Source: Plasmodiophora brassicae (taxonomy: Eukaryota; Endomyxa: Phytomyxea; Phytomyxea; Plasmodiophorida). Taken from it: a DNA stretch of 64,000 nucleotides. Shown here piece by piece: positions 1 to 10,731 of the stretch; the first letter of the stretch is position 1, and every line of letters begins with the position of its first letter. The stretch spans positions 1,240,001 to 1,304,000 of the forward strand of contig CP145410.1 in NCBI GenBank assembly GCA_036867785.1, read 5' to 3'. Under the pieces are notes generated by a model that saw only the letters and a list, made by a program, of their open reading frames with translations, made no database searches and had not been told where the DNA came from. Position numbers and translations under genes: made by a program.

Positions 1-2228
1 AAAACATGGTCGCGATGTGGCACGCGGACGGCTCTTTGCGTTTCGTCCTATCGTTCTGCGAAGAGCAACTTGTTCCTTTAATGGCACTGGTAATGTGAAG
101 CGTACCGAAAGCGAAAGTGGAATGACTATGGACGTTTAGAGGCCATCCTGGGCAACCTTGGAATTCTACGATTCTGCTTTCGCATTCCTGGTGTCGACCA
201 TGAACAGAGTTCCGCTAGAGACGGCACAGCTACTCGACAATTTAAAGATCGCAGGAATATTCGATATCGTGAACGAGCTCGTCGAGTTTGAAACGGTTCA
301 AACTGGCTTGCAGGTCCGGTGAGTGGTATTCAAGGTTTGTACGCGCAACTAACGTTTGCTGCTTTGCAGGAATTCGTAATATGGTCGCTCTGTTCATCGC
401 CACCATTCAAGGACGATGATACCGCTCCGGATTCTTGGAAGTCACGATTCCCTACTCTGGCCTCTCGTACGGCTCATCTCCATGTGCCCGCCCCGACTGT
501 CTGATCTAAGGCCAGAACCGTCGCATAGTTGGCATTTCGAGGATTTGCGGCGTTCTGCCAACGTGTTCGTCTCTGCCTGATGTTGTGCCATATTGCACCA
601 TGCTAGTTCATCGGATGCGATCATTGACCGCAATGCCGGCTTCCACTCTTCAGACAGCCATTGCTGCGATATCGTCCATACTGGCGCGAATCGACAGGCT
701 ACTTCAGCGTGAACAGCCCGTTACTTCTTATGATGTCGCCCTCAACGTTGCTGTACGCTGTGTTCTCGGTGTTGCCCATCTTCAACGTGTCGCGGGAGAT
801 GACATCGTCTTCGCTACATCGAGCAGCGGTGGTCTGGTACTGCATTCACTAGGTAGGAGTAGGGCCTTTGCGTTTCAAACAACTGGCACGATTGCATCAT
901 GATTCTAGAGTGCATCGTTTTATATCTTATCAAGGCGGTCCCGTGCTTCGAGGAGCTGTCGATGTGTACGATGGTGTGGTCCTGGTTGTGGTCTTCAAGC
1001 GTCCAGATGCGGCAATCGTTAATCGAGCTTACTGCCAACTGCCCTAGTGTAGAGTGCGATCGCCTGCTGTCTCTTGTCGTCGTCTCCGTTTCGCCTATGC
1101 TGTCTGTGGTTGAATGCCTGGCTTGCTTCAGGAGCCATCCGTGCCTGCACTATCTTCTGCAACAAATCGTCTCACGAACCTGTGAGGTTACCCGCACCGA
1201 CCACCTGATGTCACTGTTTGGTACGACCCTCGTCGTATGCGATTTCCTTTGCCTGATCATTCGGCGCAGGCGCTGACCTTACGACGCACGACGTTGAAAC
1301 GCTCCTGGTTCTGCAACGGCTTGGAGTTGTCAACAAGGCCTTCTTCGAGGATCACGTAATTGATTTAATTTCATTTCCGCGTGTGGGCGACCTCCAGTTC
1401 AGCAGCACCTGCGCCCTAGTTTGTTCGCTCGTTCCCGGGTCCCGCGGCATCGTCGATGATCGGCTTCAATCTCTCGTATGGGATTTGTTCCCAGCAACCC
1501 TTGCGGCCGACGACGCGGACAGTTTCTCCAATCTGCTGTACGTGAAGGCCGATCTGATTCGAATTGGATCAGGACAAGGCGATGCAGATTCTGAAACTGC
1601 ACAGCTGCGAGAATGGGCAAGTGCATACCCACCTCTGCAGCCTGCCACGTTCGCCATTACAGCTGCCCGAATAAGCCATGGTTCTGTTGGAGTTCGCTCG
1701 CCGGCTGTTCAGCGGATGCTGCACGCCGCCGTTTCCAATGTCCTCGGGCCGCACGGCTGTCTCGATGCAGTGCTGCTCGTGGGTGCCGCTATTGTCAGGC
1801 TTGGTATGGTGCCTGGCAGTATTCAACCTTGGGTAGAGACCGCATCGCAACATATGATGCTGTCGACGCTCGCTGGCCCCGGTCGCACAATGGTACCTCT
1901 TCCCCAGCTTGCCCTTCTGGCACTGTTCTGGCACTTTGAGATGCCACCCCCGCTCAGATCCGTCGTTCGCGACACGCTTCGGTCTGTCGAACCCGTCGCC
2001 GGTTCTTGTCCTCTACGGAAAGCGTTGACCGAGCGCATGTTGTCTTCTTCAACGGCCCCGGCTGAAGGTGGACATTCTTGCCCGGAATGCAATTCTAGCA
2101 ATCGGAGCGCATATGCACTAATCACTCGGATTTTCGCCGATCTGCCAGAGACACACGGTCCTGGCGCATGTATCCCATCATCGCTAGACGCACCGCTCTC
2201 ATTGGCGGCCGGCAAGATTGGCGCTTGA
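1..2228 (+). CDS. Unidentified multi-exon protein, 3' part (5' end outside window)
   Basis: I do not recognise this gene. The plus strand carries a chain of protein-like open segments: about 3-90, 140-310, 585-850, 900-1275, and a long one from about 1275 to the TGA at 2226-2228. Short GT..AG intervals could join them; 91-139 is a 49-bp candidate with a good acceptor. The last exon, about 300 codons, is rich in Leu, Ala and Val in helical stretches and ends near Ala-Ala-Gly-Lys-Ile-Gly-Ala. That suggests an alpha-solenoid or other all-helical protein. No catalytic motif, signal peptide or membrane segment stands out. The gene converges on TIM21, whose stop lies 88 bp downstream. It could be a subunit of a large nuclear or trafficking complex, but I cannot name one. 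Confidence 0.5.
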
Positions 2229-2315
2229 TCCCTCGGTGCTGTCGTCCCATTCGCAATACAGGTAGAAGAGCGTTCGAAAGCAATTATTTATGGCATCGGG
2301 AAGAGATCACTTCCG

Positions 2316-3152
2316 TCAAGGCGAAGCAGTGGCGGGAGCCGTCACGGTGGCAACGTCAGCGCTTCGATTATCAACGACGAATATCGGCTTGCGGCGCGGG
2401 CAACCAACGATGATGTAGTTGAAGTCGAGACCGCCGAACCAGCCCGACTGTTTCGCTTCCGCGTAGACGTTGCCCTCTGAGCGTGGACCGCTAACATGGT
2501 ATTGCACCTGACAAGCAAGCCGGTAAGTGACAGCACCTACAGCAGCACCAGCAAACGCCCTGCCTTGATATGCTTGACGCCATCGACCACTTCCTCTGTG
2601 TGGGCCAGCTGCGTGCGGCGACGGGCACCCTCGCCGAATGCGCGAAGTGGCTCGCCGAACACACGAATAATCTGCAGAGACGATAAGGACCCGCAATGCA
2701 GGTGTCGACTGAAGACGGCTTGCCTCTTTATCCGACCGCACCCGATCGAAGCTCTTGTCCCGAACTTTGTACGGGCTAGACGGGGCAAACAGAGCGTGTC
2801 CGATGGAGTATAGGATGGCACCGGTAAGAACAAGCGACCCGCCCACGAATACAAAGTTGACAGAGGTCTTCGCCGCTGTCCACGTTGTCAGGCACGCTCA
2901 CATGTGCCAGCGGGGCAAGTGCCGAGCCAGACCTTCTTTGACGACCTGGATCTGATGCTGTCGCTGCTGCGCTTTTGTGAGCCCGGTGGACGGCTTCTCA
3001 GGCGCTGTTGCAACGTGCCGCCCGACGATACGGTACGGCACCGGCAGCATGGATGGCACGCGAAGTGCTAGCCGATGCCGAAGCATCCCACGCATGCCAG
3101 TCGCCTGCAGGAGAGCTGCCATATTCGCGGACTGCGCGATTCGGCGCGGCAC
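2316..3152 (-). CDS. TIM21: Tim21, mitochondrial TIM23-complex subunit
   Basis: Tim21 is an inner-membrane subunit of the TIM23 presequence translocase; its intermembrane-space domain contacts the TOM complex and couples import to the respiratory chain. The start at 3152 gives an Arg-rich, acid-poor N-terminus fitting a matrix presequence. Exon 2 holds the single membrane span (FVGGSLVLTGAILYSIGHAL) followed by APSSPY. The conserved core then reads DRVRSDKE / IIRVFGEPLRAFGE / GVKHIK / VQYHVSGPRSEG / VVDNR across the slashes, which are exon joins. Three introns are inferred: one GT-AG of 57 bp, and two of GC-AG type at 2672-2723 (52 bp) and 2509-2564 (56 bp). Both GC-AG joins restore the family alignment without gap. 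The protein is about 200 residues, normal for the family. It converges with the gene to its left. Confidence 0.85.
2509..2564 (-). other. GC-AG intron in TIM21
   Basis: Minus-strand donor AAG|GCAGGG and acceptor TGTCAG|GTG. Removing these 56 bases joins GVKHIK to VQYHVSGP as in other Tim21 proteins. The retained reading would insert about 19 residues absent from the family. Confidence 0.65.
2672..2723 (-). other. GC-AG intron in TIM21
   Basis: Read on the minus strand the donor is GAG|GCAAGC and the acceptor CTGCAG|ATT. Removing these 52 bases joins SDKE to IIRVFGEP, the ungapped Tim21 pattern. No GT donor nearby keeps both sides of the conserved block. Confidence 0.7.
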
Positions 3153-3807
3153 CCGAAAGCGCGCCTGCGAAGCCAGCCTGCTGCCAGCCAGCGACGATTG
3201 CAGCGAACAGTTTCGTTCTGGTCACCGACGACCCTGCTCCAGCCCATCGCAACGATGTTCGCGTGTGTTCTCCCGCTTCCGTGTACCCTTCAAATTCGAC
3301 CCCAACGATGAAAGTGGTGCGGCCGCGCGTTCGTGCAGGTGGGCACCGAGGCGTGGATGGCATCACTTCGTTCGACGTGCTCCAATCCATAGCCACGTCG
3401 TTGCCACCGAGTCGTCTTCCACGACCACATCTGCTGTGGTGCTTCTCTGGCGTTCTCGGGTCTCTTTCGGGGAGTCCGACCCCCTCGTTCGTTCGCGCAC
3501 CACCAAGTCATCACCTCCATGGCGTGGACAAGCACAAGTTCCTCGACACGGACGCTCGATTGGTCGACGTAGTGCGACGCCAATCGGATCGGACCAGGTC
3601 AGTGTGGGCATGATCGGTTACCTCGGAAGAATGCGGCTATCGTTGTCCTGTTCAAGAAGGGGTCTCGTACAAGCTGCGACAATTACTGACGCATTTCTCT
3701 TCACGCTGGCGATAGCATCTCGACATACCGGCTGCGTCACGTTGACAAGACGAGCGCGCAGCGACTCGTCGAAACATTGTCCGATTGGAAAGCACAATAA
3801 CATTAGG
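3153..3807. other. Unassigned 650-bp stretch between TIM21 and CEP120
   Basis: This holds the TIM21 5' side and the end of the CEP120 3' flank. A 305-codon plus-strand frame (2977-3894) crosses it, but it is Arg/Ser-rich, runs into both flanking minus-strand genes and looks like a GC-driven shadow. Shorter minus-strand frames lie at 3290-3583, 3363-3611 and 3618-3803. They could be exons of a small gene, but I could not join them into a recognisable family. Confidence 0.3.
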
Positions 3808-6488
3808 TCAACTTGCCCTGAGGTTGATATTTGCCATTCGCTGGTCGATACTTTGGATGAGAGCGTGCGTGGAGGTGTACACCCCGGATCGTAGCAGCTC
3901 TTCCTTTTCAGCCCTCAACCGTTCGTATTCTTCGGACCTTACTGGGCTCTGTCTCAGAGGCGACGTGGCCGACGGTGGCGATGGTGACCGGTATTGCTTG
4001 TCATCAGCGAGCATGCGTCGGATATCGCACCTGATCGACTGCAGTTGCTGTCGCTCGGCTTCCATGTCGCGCTCCTGCTGCCTCGCCATCATCTGAACCT
4101 TCATCCGTTGAAGTTCAAGTCTCTCCTTCTCGAGCCGTTCCTGTTGGACAAATCAGTGCGGGAGTCCACCGAAACCCGTGCAAATTTACATTCTCGACGA
4201 GCTCCCCCGACTGCCGTAGACGGGCGAGTTCCTTCAGACAGGCAATCAGCTGGGACTGCTGTCGCTTTTCCTTCATCTTCAGTTGAGCAATTTCTTCCCG
4301 GGCCGCCTGGAGTTCCCGGCTAACGTCGTTCAGCTCGGTTTGCAATTTCCCAAGCGAAGACGTGGTCATCTTGCGCTTGATCGCCAGTAAATGTTCGGTC
4401 TGCTCCGTATAAAGAGCATCGATTTCAGCCAAACGATCTTGAAGGCTGCGCTTTTCCTTCTCCCGCAGAGCAATCTCTTGTTCCTATACAGCACATGTCA
4501 CCTTAACCAAACGGCTATCGTAACAGACACAGACATGCTGTCGTCGGATGCTGCGGATGAGTGCAGCGTCCTCCCTTGTTTGCAGATCATGCTCACGAGC
4601 AAGCGCCTCCTTTTGTTTCGCAAGGTCATCCTCCTGTTGGCGCAGCAAGCGCTCCTGGCAGCGCACATCGTACAGAGCCTGCATTCATCTAAGATTAGAT
4701 GGAACCCTTTCGACAGAGACAGTGTTACTTGTTCAAGACGTTTCTCAAGATGTGCCACTTCTCTATGGCGCTGGGAGAGTGCAGTCTAGCAAGGTAGATC
4801 AGATAAATGCCCCACAATGTCAACCACGCAGGCAGACCTCTTTCTTCGTCACGTATTCGGTCCATTGCGTTTCCAGCTGCGACTTGCGTTCCGCTTCCAT
4901 CAACGCGAGCTTCGCCTTGAAAGCTTCTTGCTCCCTCCGTTTCCAAGCCTCAAGCTCCCACGCCACATGGTACGCCTGACTTCCCCGATCCATTTCCGGA
5001 TCGACGTCCATTTGCTGCTGCTCAACGGGAGCTATACAGGCTGGTCCAGGATCGGGGCCGAGATCTTCCAGGAAGACGATGAACCGAAGAGCCCCGACAA
5101 GCCGGATATCGTTTTCGGCGTCGCCCGAGAATATCGGAACGTAGCGATCCACTGCTCGGACGCTGCCTGGTCCCACGCGCTGTAGGTCTGCCGTCAGAAG
5201 CTGTGACATTTCGAAGGTTGCCAAGCCCAGAACCCTAGAAAACAGATTAACCATACATGCGCCGAAGCAGCAAGACTGGCGGCGAACATACGCATCAGGG
5301 CCGCCTGCCGAAGGGTGCCCGACGATTTCAACGACAAATGGATCATCAGTTAACGTGCGTTCCAAAGCTTGTGCAAGCATGGAAAATTCGAACGCGCAGA
5401 ATGAGTTTGGCAGCGGCGCCTCTCTGCCTGATTCCACCTGCATGGGCACCAATGCATATCAGTACCAAGTGTTCGTATACCGAGGCAATCACGACGACCT
5501 GAATAGGCGGATGAGTGGCAACCGGGGCGCTGCACCCGAATAATGGGTAGACGTAGCGTGCATAAACGTTGCCGGTCGTCTCCATGTCCTTGACTGAGCG
5601 AAGGTCAACACTGATCCGGAACTGGGTTGGTGCTGGGGCCGGTTTCGGAGCGACTACGGCCGGTGGTGGTGCAGACGCCTCAAGCGGTAACGCGTTCACT
5701 TGGGCGGATAGAGATTTCGTCAACTCAACTGGATGAGAATCGACGACAGCAGTCAGTGGCTCTTGTTCCTTCGTGGTGTCGTGCTGCTCCACGTTACACG
5801 TCGTGTCTTTGTCGTCGCTTTCGCTTTCGATTCGGTGACTCGTTTCGTGGACGGCATCCTCAACGCTTTCCTTCTCGAACTCTTCGTCGTCGTAAGATCC
5901 GTCGGGTTTCTCGGCCTCGATGGGCTTCGTTGGTTGAACCGCGTTCGGCTGCTGTTCGGTCGATGTCCACGTTAGCCTGCATGCGACGTTGATTTCAGGG
6001 GTCGCTCCTTGGCACTTTGCGTTCTGCAACTTGAACCTGTCATACATCAAGCACTTAGATGCGGGCAGCAGGGTTAGATTGGCGACGACGAACCATTGCC
6101 TGACTGTATCACGTCCAACGCTGCCGACAATCGTGCGCCCGTCGACAACGACGAACCCAACAGCAGCGCCAATGGCTGCGTTCCGGGTCTGGGCAGCGAG
6201 CAACATCAATTTCATCGGGCTACGCGACGCTTTGAAAGCGGCGAATTGGTCGGCAGACAGGGTCGCTTCGAGGACGCCAAAGTCCAGCTCGACCCGGGGA
6301 GCGCGCGAGGCCGGCGCCGGCAACCATCCCGTCGACGTATTGATCGGCCCAAGCGCGACCTGCACCTGGAACACGCATGGGCGCTTCACAATGACATCGC
6401 CCAGGGTCCGCGCCCGGATCCCGATTCGAACACGAACACAGTTGCCTTCGACGCTGCCTCGCCCCGAGGATGACATTGCAAAAGACAC
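3808..6488 (-). CDS. CEP120: CEP120-like centriole assembly protein
   Basis: CEP120 is a C2-domain and coiled-coil protein needed for procentriole elongation and basal-body appendage assembly. The start at 6488 opens a long exon with an N-terminal C2-like domain (residues about 15-150), then an acidic Lys/Glu linker. The central conserved C2 block reads ARYVYPLFGCSAPVATHPPI / FCAFEFSMLAQALE / LGLATFEMSQLL / LRFIVFLEDLG. Next comes WELEAWKRREQEAFKAKL, where the coiled coil starts. The coil continues through exons near 4484-4758 and 4115-4432 (CLKELARLRQ) to the diagnostic C-terminus EELLRSGVYTSTHALIQSID, stop at 3808. The order and motifs match animal CEP120. One internal intron, near 5225-5290, is most simply read as GC-AG. 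It lies head-to-head with the gene at 6679. Confidence 0.85.
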
Positions 6489-6678
6489 CCCCCGCCGCTG
6501 TACCTATTTATAGCTGTCGGCCCACTATGTACCCATCAGGTGCGGCAGCGCGCGGCGCCGCGCCGCGCAACCATGCGGTGTCCGAGAGGCGGCGGCCACT
6601 CGACGCGCAGATTTGACGGATCGCCGCGCCACTCCAACACCCGCGTCATCGTGGCATCGAGAGCATAGCGGCGACGAC
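6489..6678. promoter_or_regulatory. Shared divergent promoter interval of CEP120 and the 6679 gene
   Basis: These 190 bp separate two divergent starts, so both promoters must lie here. A TATTTATA stretch sits at about 6505-6512 and the decamer CTGTCGGCCC at 6514-6523, 25-35 bp from the CEP120 start. The rest is GC-rich, with GCGGCGCC-type repeats. Assignment as promoter rests on position only. Confidence 0.4.
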
Positions 6679-7670
6679 ATGTGCTTCGGGCCGTTGCAGT
6701 CGTTCGGGTTCGCTGCCGGCGGGTTAGGCATCTCGGCGTGGTTGTACTCCAAGCGGCAAAAGGAACTGGCCTATGGGTGGGTGCGCCCGCCGCCGCCGGT
6801 GTGTCAATACCCACCCGTCTGATTTAATCGTGCCTGGCCAGAGTGTTCTTCTTCTTCTTGATGGAACTGCTGCAGTCGGTTCAGTACCTGTTCATTGACC
6901 AATGCGACAACATGGTCAACAAGGTCCTCACGATTGCCGGGTTCGCCCACATTTGCCTGCAACCGTACTTCACCCAGGTCCTGAACGCGGCCGTCATGCG
7001 GAATCCAACGTTTGTTGCCGGCGCATGCTACAATGCCCTACTCTGTTAACACGCGTCTTGATCAGGCGTCGATCCCAGTTCGTAGTCATCAAGCGCCTCT
7101 GTTTGCTTGGCGGGTTTCTGCTCTTCTGCCGGTTCCCGATGAGTCCATGGGCGCACGACACGGGCATCTTCGACGAGACCTGCAAAGGTGGCGGGACGTT
7201 CGAATGGCTTCGCGCTTCACCCTCGCAGGGCGTCTGCACCTATTCCGGAAAGTACCACCTCGGTATGATTCAATTCGCAGTCGTCTCTATCACCGCTAAT
7301 GGCTGTGCTGTTTTCCAGCGTGGTCGGTTCCGATGTACGAGCCAACGTACTTGTCGCAGGGCACCGGAATTCACTCATTCCTGATGTTCGCCCCGTTCTT
7401 CGTGACTAAACCGTTCAACATGTTCGTCCGCCTTGGTCATCGCTAGTCACCTACATAACTCGTTCGTGGTGTAGGATCCATGGTCTGTTTCTTTTCATTA
7501 CCGGCCCGCTCCTGTCCTTCTACATCACGTCGAATTTGCAGGAGCAGGCGTCCATCTGGTGCTTCATGTCGATTGCACAGATTATCTTCATGCTGGTCTT
7601 GATTGGCCCAGCGGCGCTGGCCAAGGGACCTGTCGAGCACGGGAAACGTACGGCGATTAAGGAAGCCTGA
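6679..7670 (+). CDS. Multi-pass membrane protein, unassigned family
   Basis: Five exons can be laid out from the ATG at 6679 to the TGA at 7668-7670. The first intron runs from about 6777 to 6840, another from about 7262 to 7318. The product, about 240 residues, is mostly hydrophobic. An N-terminal span holds FGFAAGGLGISAWLYSKR. Exon 2 reads FFFFLMELLQSVQYLFIDQC and then HICLQPYFTQVLN. Later come LCLLGGFLLFC, a lumenal-looking loop with Trp, Cys and Gly (CKGGGTFEW), SFLMFAPFFVTKPFNMFVRL, FLFITGPLLSFYITS, and ASIWCFMSIAQIIFMLVLIGPAAL before a basic tail. This predicts six to seven membrane spans. I suspect a DUF5765-type protist/giant-virus family but cannot confirm it. The exon near 7070 may follow a GC-AG intron. 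Confidence 0.65.
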
Positions 7671-7720
7671 TCTACTGTTCGTTCGGCACTTTCGTCGTAA
7701 ATCCCTTATTGTTTTACTGC

Positions 7721-9227
7721 TTATGACGGTGATTGTGCCGCGTTTACGCCAACGCTGTTCCACTTTCCTGATACGGGATCGAACCACATATTACAGCGAG
7801 ACGTTAGCTTCCCGTCGATAAGATCGACACCGGCATATTCCAGGTAGTCTTCCAACCGGCGAACAGTGCCCATGCCCAGTTCGTCCATCTCGGCACGACT
7901 GTACTTGGCGTAGTCGCCCTCTTTATCCATCTCGAGCGGATTTCGAAGCAATGCTCGCGCTCTTGCCTCGGATGCATGCGCGTGAACGAACCAGGTTGGC
8001 ACCTGCGTTAACACGATCAGCGTCCCATGTCGCTACCCGCGTCCGTACAGCACCCACTTGGACAAACACGTTCTTCGGGCGTCCCCCATACGCGTGGGAC
8101 ACCAGGTTCGCACTCGGCGTGTACAATTCCCAGCCGGATGTCCACAGCCGTGCAGCGATCAGCAGTTCCTCGCCTGCACCGACATCAGACACCGCACGAC
8201 GTGCGTTCCACACCCTGTTGTCGAACCGTGGAACAGGAACTTCAGGTATGGGTCAAACGGGGCGTCGTGCAGCAACGTGCTTCGTCCCGCGAAGAACCCG
8301 GCGCCCAGGAACCTGGACACTGTCAGCGCTTTCGTCATGCAGCCAGCTGCTGCCGTACGGTGTGAAGCACGTCGTCTTCTGCCCTCGGTCGTCCAGTGCA
8401 ATGCCTGGCGACATGTTGTCGTCGTTGCACGTCTCGGGGAGCTGTATGATGAGGCCAGGGGGTGCGTTGTCGTGCGTGGACCTACAGATCCAGGGACGAG
8501 GCGCATCGCCCAGGACCGTATCGCTACCCACCGGGTAATGCGTTACAATGGAACGCTCCGGGTCCGGCAATCGCTTGATCATGGCGACCAGGTGGTCGTC
8601 CCAGCCCTTGAGGAACTTCGTGTGCGAATCGATCTGCATGAACCAGGTTTCGCCTGCCCACAGCTTCGACGCAATGTACCGGGCGTGTGTGGGTCCCGCG
8701 CCCCGGTCGGCAGGGACCTGGACGACCCGAATCTGGGGCCGGAACCGCTCATCGACCATATCAAGACACGGGCGATCGTCGGGGTCGCTCACGACCAGCT
8801 GGTCGCAGATGCCGACGAATACGCGCTCGGGGCGGTTGGCATTGGCGAACAGCGCGGCGACCGTCTCGCGGCACAGGTTGTCGCGGAACGATGCAATGGA
8901 CACGAAGATGGAGTCGTCGGCGGGATGCCGCGCCGACCATTCCAGGAACCGCTGCCGAAACGCCGACGTCGACTCGTCGAAGAACGGCGCGGTCGTGTCG
9001 TTGTAGATGTGTACGCCGCTGTGGCGAATGGCGGCCGACAGGTGAATGGACTCGGGCACCAGCGCGGGCGATCCGTACGCGGATAGGTCGATGAAGGAGA
9101 CGAAGACGATGAGAAGGATGGTGATCAGAGACGCCTGGCTAATGCGTATGAGGAAGCTCGGCCCGGCCAGAGCCTTGCCGAGCCTGGATTTGGCCTCGGT
9201 CCCGATGCGTCTCCTTGGCGGCAGCAT
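7721..9227 (-). CDS. GlcNAc-transferase family protein (PF11397 type), type II membrane
   Basis: The best start is the ATG at 9227, which places a basic tail and then one signal-anchor span (SLITILLIVFVSFIDL). This is the type II layout of Golgi glycosyltransferases. The catalytic domain opens with DDSIFVSIASFRDNLCRETV, continues with RVFVGICDQ, and has the metal-binding-like WFMQIDSHTKFLKGWD and GSSWLHDES. Exons further 3' add RFLGAGFFAGRSTLLHDAPFD, EELLIAARLWTSGWELYTPS and a C-terminal segment ending at 7721. Relatives act on hydroxyproline or other protein-linked acceptors such as Skp1 in Dictyostelium, but that is cytosolic; the anchor here points to secretory glycosylation. Two or three introns break the 3' half. 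It converges on the membrane-protein gene 50 bp away. Confidence 0.75.
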
Positions 9228-9635
9228 CGCGGGCGCGTCTGCCTGGCAACAACAGGTCACAGTGGCGCAGGTCCGGCGTGGACCGACTCGGAGCACTTCG
9301 CATCGGAGGCCCGACGGGCAGGCTTCGTTGACTTCACGGCTGCTGTACGCATGTTGATCCGTCTCACGATCGACAATCAGGTCACGGGTATTCGCCAGTG
9401 ACCCCGGCCTGTTAAAGGAGCACACCCTATCCAATACCACATCACACCGAGCAATAGCGCACGGGTTCAGTGAGGTTGCACGCTTCGAGCAGAAAAATGA
9501 TCGCGATCCGGGCAATGCCACGACCAGGTGGTGCGTGCGGCAATGGGCCAATGACGTCTGGTCACGTAGAAAATGACAGTATTGTACTCCTGCCCAGATA
9601 TGGCCGTACACGTTGAACGCTGGTACTTCCTCCGT
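9228..9635. other. Upstream region of the glycosyltransferase; no gene seen
   Basis: The 8253-9611 minus frame stays open through here, but the extra 128 residues are Cys/Arg-rich and precede the natural signal-anchor start. I treat it as 5' flank. No other feature is supported. Confidence 0.3.
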
Positions 9636-10118
9636 TCAATTATTCCTGCAAGCTGGACGCTTCTCGGCACGCCGGACTAGCCTGATGAACCACGCCCGCG
9701 TAACGTCGCCTGTTACCTTTGGAACCTTCACGATGCGCTGCCTACAGCTGCTCTTCGGACGCGAACATAGCGTCGCCCAGGTATGCGTTGTCGCTGCGGA
9801 TGGTCGAGGCTTCACGGCGAGCGACTGCAGTAATGCCAGCTTACTCGCCGTGGTCGACGTTGTAGGGTCCAGCATTGTCGTTTGCCGACCCTGTCTTGAG
9901 GGTATTATTGACGGTGACCCTGCAGTGATCAGCACCGGCCATGCGCAGTTGTGCACAGGTGAAGTTGCCGGCGTCGACAGTCCATCAGAGGGCTCTGCGT
10001 CGTGAAGGTTCCCTACGAAGACCGCACTCCGAAAAAGGGAACCTGAAGCCAAAATCAGCATGCCTGGCTCACCAAGTCCTACAAGCACTTGCTGAACCGC
10101 TAGTTGAAAGGTTCCCAT
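9636..10118 (-). CDS. Doubtful open reading frame, possible small secreted protein
   Basis: A 160-codon minus frame starts with a partly hydrophobic N-terminus and then becomes Ser/Thr/Pro-rich. A neighbouring frame in the same span also looks protein-like (VTVNNTLKTGSANDNAGPYN, later ASTIRSDNAYLGDAMFASEE) but is interrupted, and a plus frame of 130 codons covers 9613-10005. Only one of these can be real, and an intron-shifted combination is possible. No family is recognised. Confidence 0.2.
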   Translation of the reverse strand: MGTFQLAVQQVLVGLGEPGMLILASGSLFRSAVFVGNLHDAEPSDGLSTPATSPVHNCAWPVLITAGSPSIIPSRQGRQTTMLDPTTSTTASKLALLQSLAVKPRPSAATTHTWATLCSRPKSSCRQRIVKVPKVTGDVTRAWFIRLVRRAEKRPACRNN

Positions 10119-10289
10119 TTCTGCTCGCCCACCGCCAGCGTGCTGTGGACGCCGCTCTATCCAAGGACGCTAACAACAATGGCGTCTCTGGCTTAAAGAG
10201 ACCAACACGCATGCGAGCAGCTCGCAAAGGAAGGCCGAGGGTTTCGAACCCTCGTGCGCGTTCTCCTGCCCATCGAAGCTGAGGCTGCC

Positions 10290-10731
10290 AATTAAACAAC
10301 TAAATTTGGTCTTGCTGAGTCGGAGTTGCGTCGACCCACCCAACTGTAAGAGCTACCTTCCTGGCAGCGCCGCTGCCGCTGTAGCCACGATCGCGCGCTG
10401 TTATTTCTGAGATGACGGCAGTCGCTTCCACAAGAGACGCGTTCAAGAGATGGGTTCCCCTCATCAGAGCCGGCATGCCGCTTCAGACGACCGTCAAGTG
10501 CTTTCAGAATTGAAATATGTGCACGACACTCGTGGAAGGCGCCCGATGGGGCGTGCCCGGTGACATCCGCTGCCGGCACGTCAGGGAAACGGCATGCGTG
10601 CCTAGATCTGTTTGCCGGTCGGGAAGAAAACCGTTGGTCGTGTTCGCTACGCGTAACGAACGAAAGCCATTTAAAGGGTAACACCTGAACGCCATCTCAA
10701 ACGTTCGGGGTCTCCAATAATACCAAGGCAC
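10290..10731 (-). pseudogene. Ankyrin-repeat-like remnant
   Basis: Minus-strand frames give fragments with ankyrin spacing: DVTGHAP, AHISILKAL, SDEGNP in one frame, and GTPHRA and RGTHLLNASLVEATAVISEI in another. The pieces follow each other in repeat order but need a change of frame about every 40-60 bases, with no clear splice signals between them. I read it as a decayed ankyrin-repeat gene rather than an active one. Independent exons of a live gene remain possible. Confidence 0.3.

Noticed and set aside
2977-3894. 305-codon plus-strand open frame
   Set aside because: It overlaps the TIM21 first exon and the CEP120 3' end in antisense, has an Arg/Ser-rich composition and no family resemblance. 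It is most likely a GC-driven shadow.
8058-9086. 342-codon plus-strand open frame
   Set aside because: It lies antisense to the well-supported glycosyltransferase catalytic domain.
10195-10300. tRNA-like T-arm (GAGGG TTCGAAA CCCTC on the minus strand at about 10234-10252)
   Set aside because: The B-box hairpin is perfect, but I could not find a matching acceptor stem, D-arm and anticodon stem at the right distances, even allowing a long variable arm or intron.
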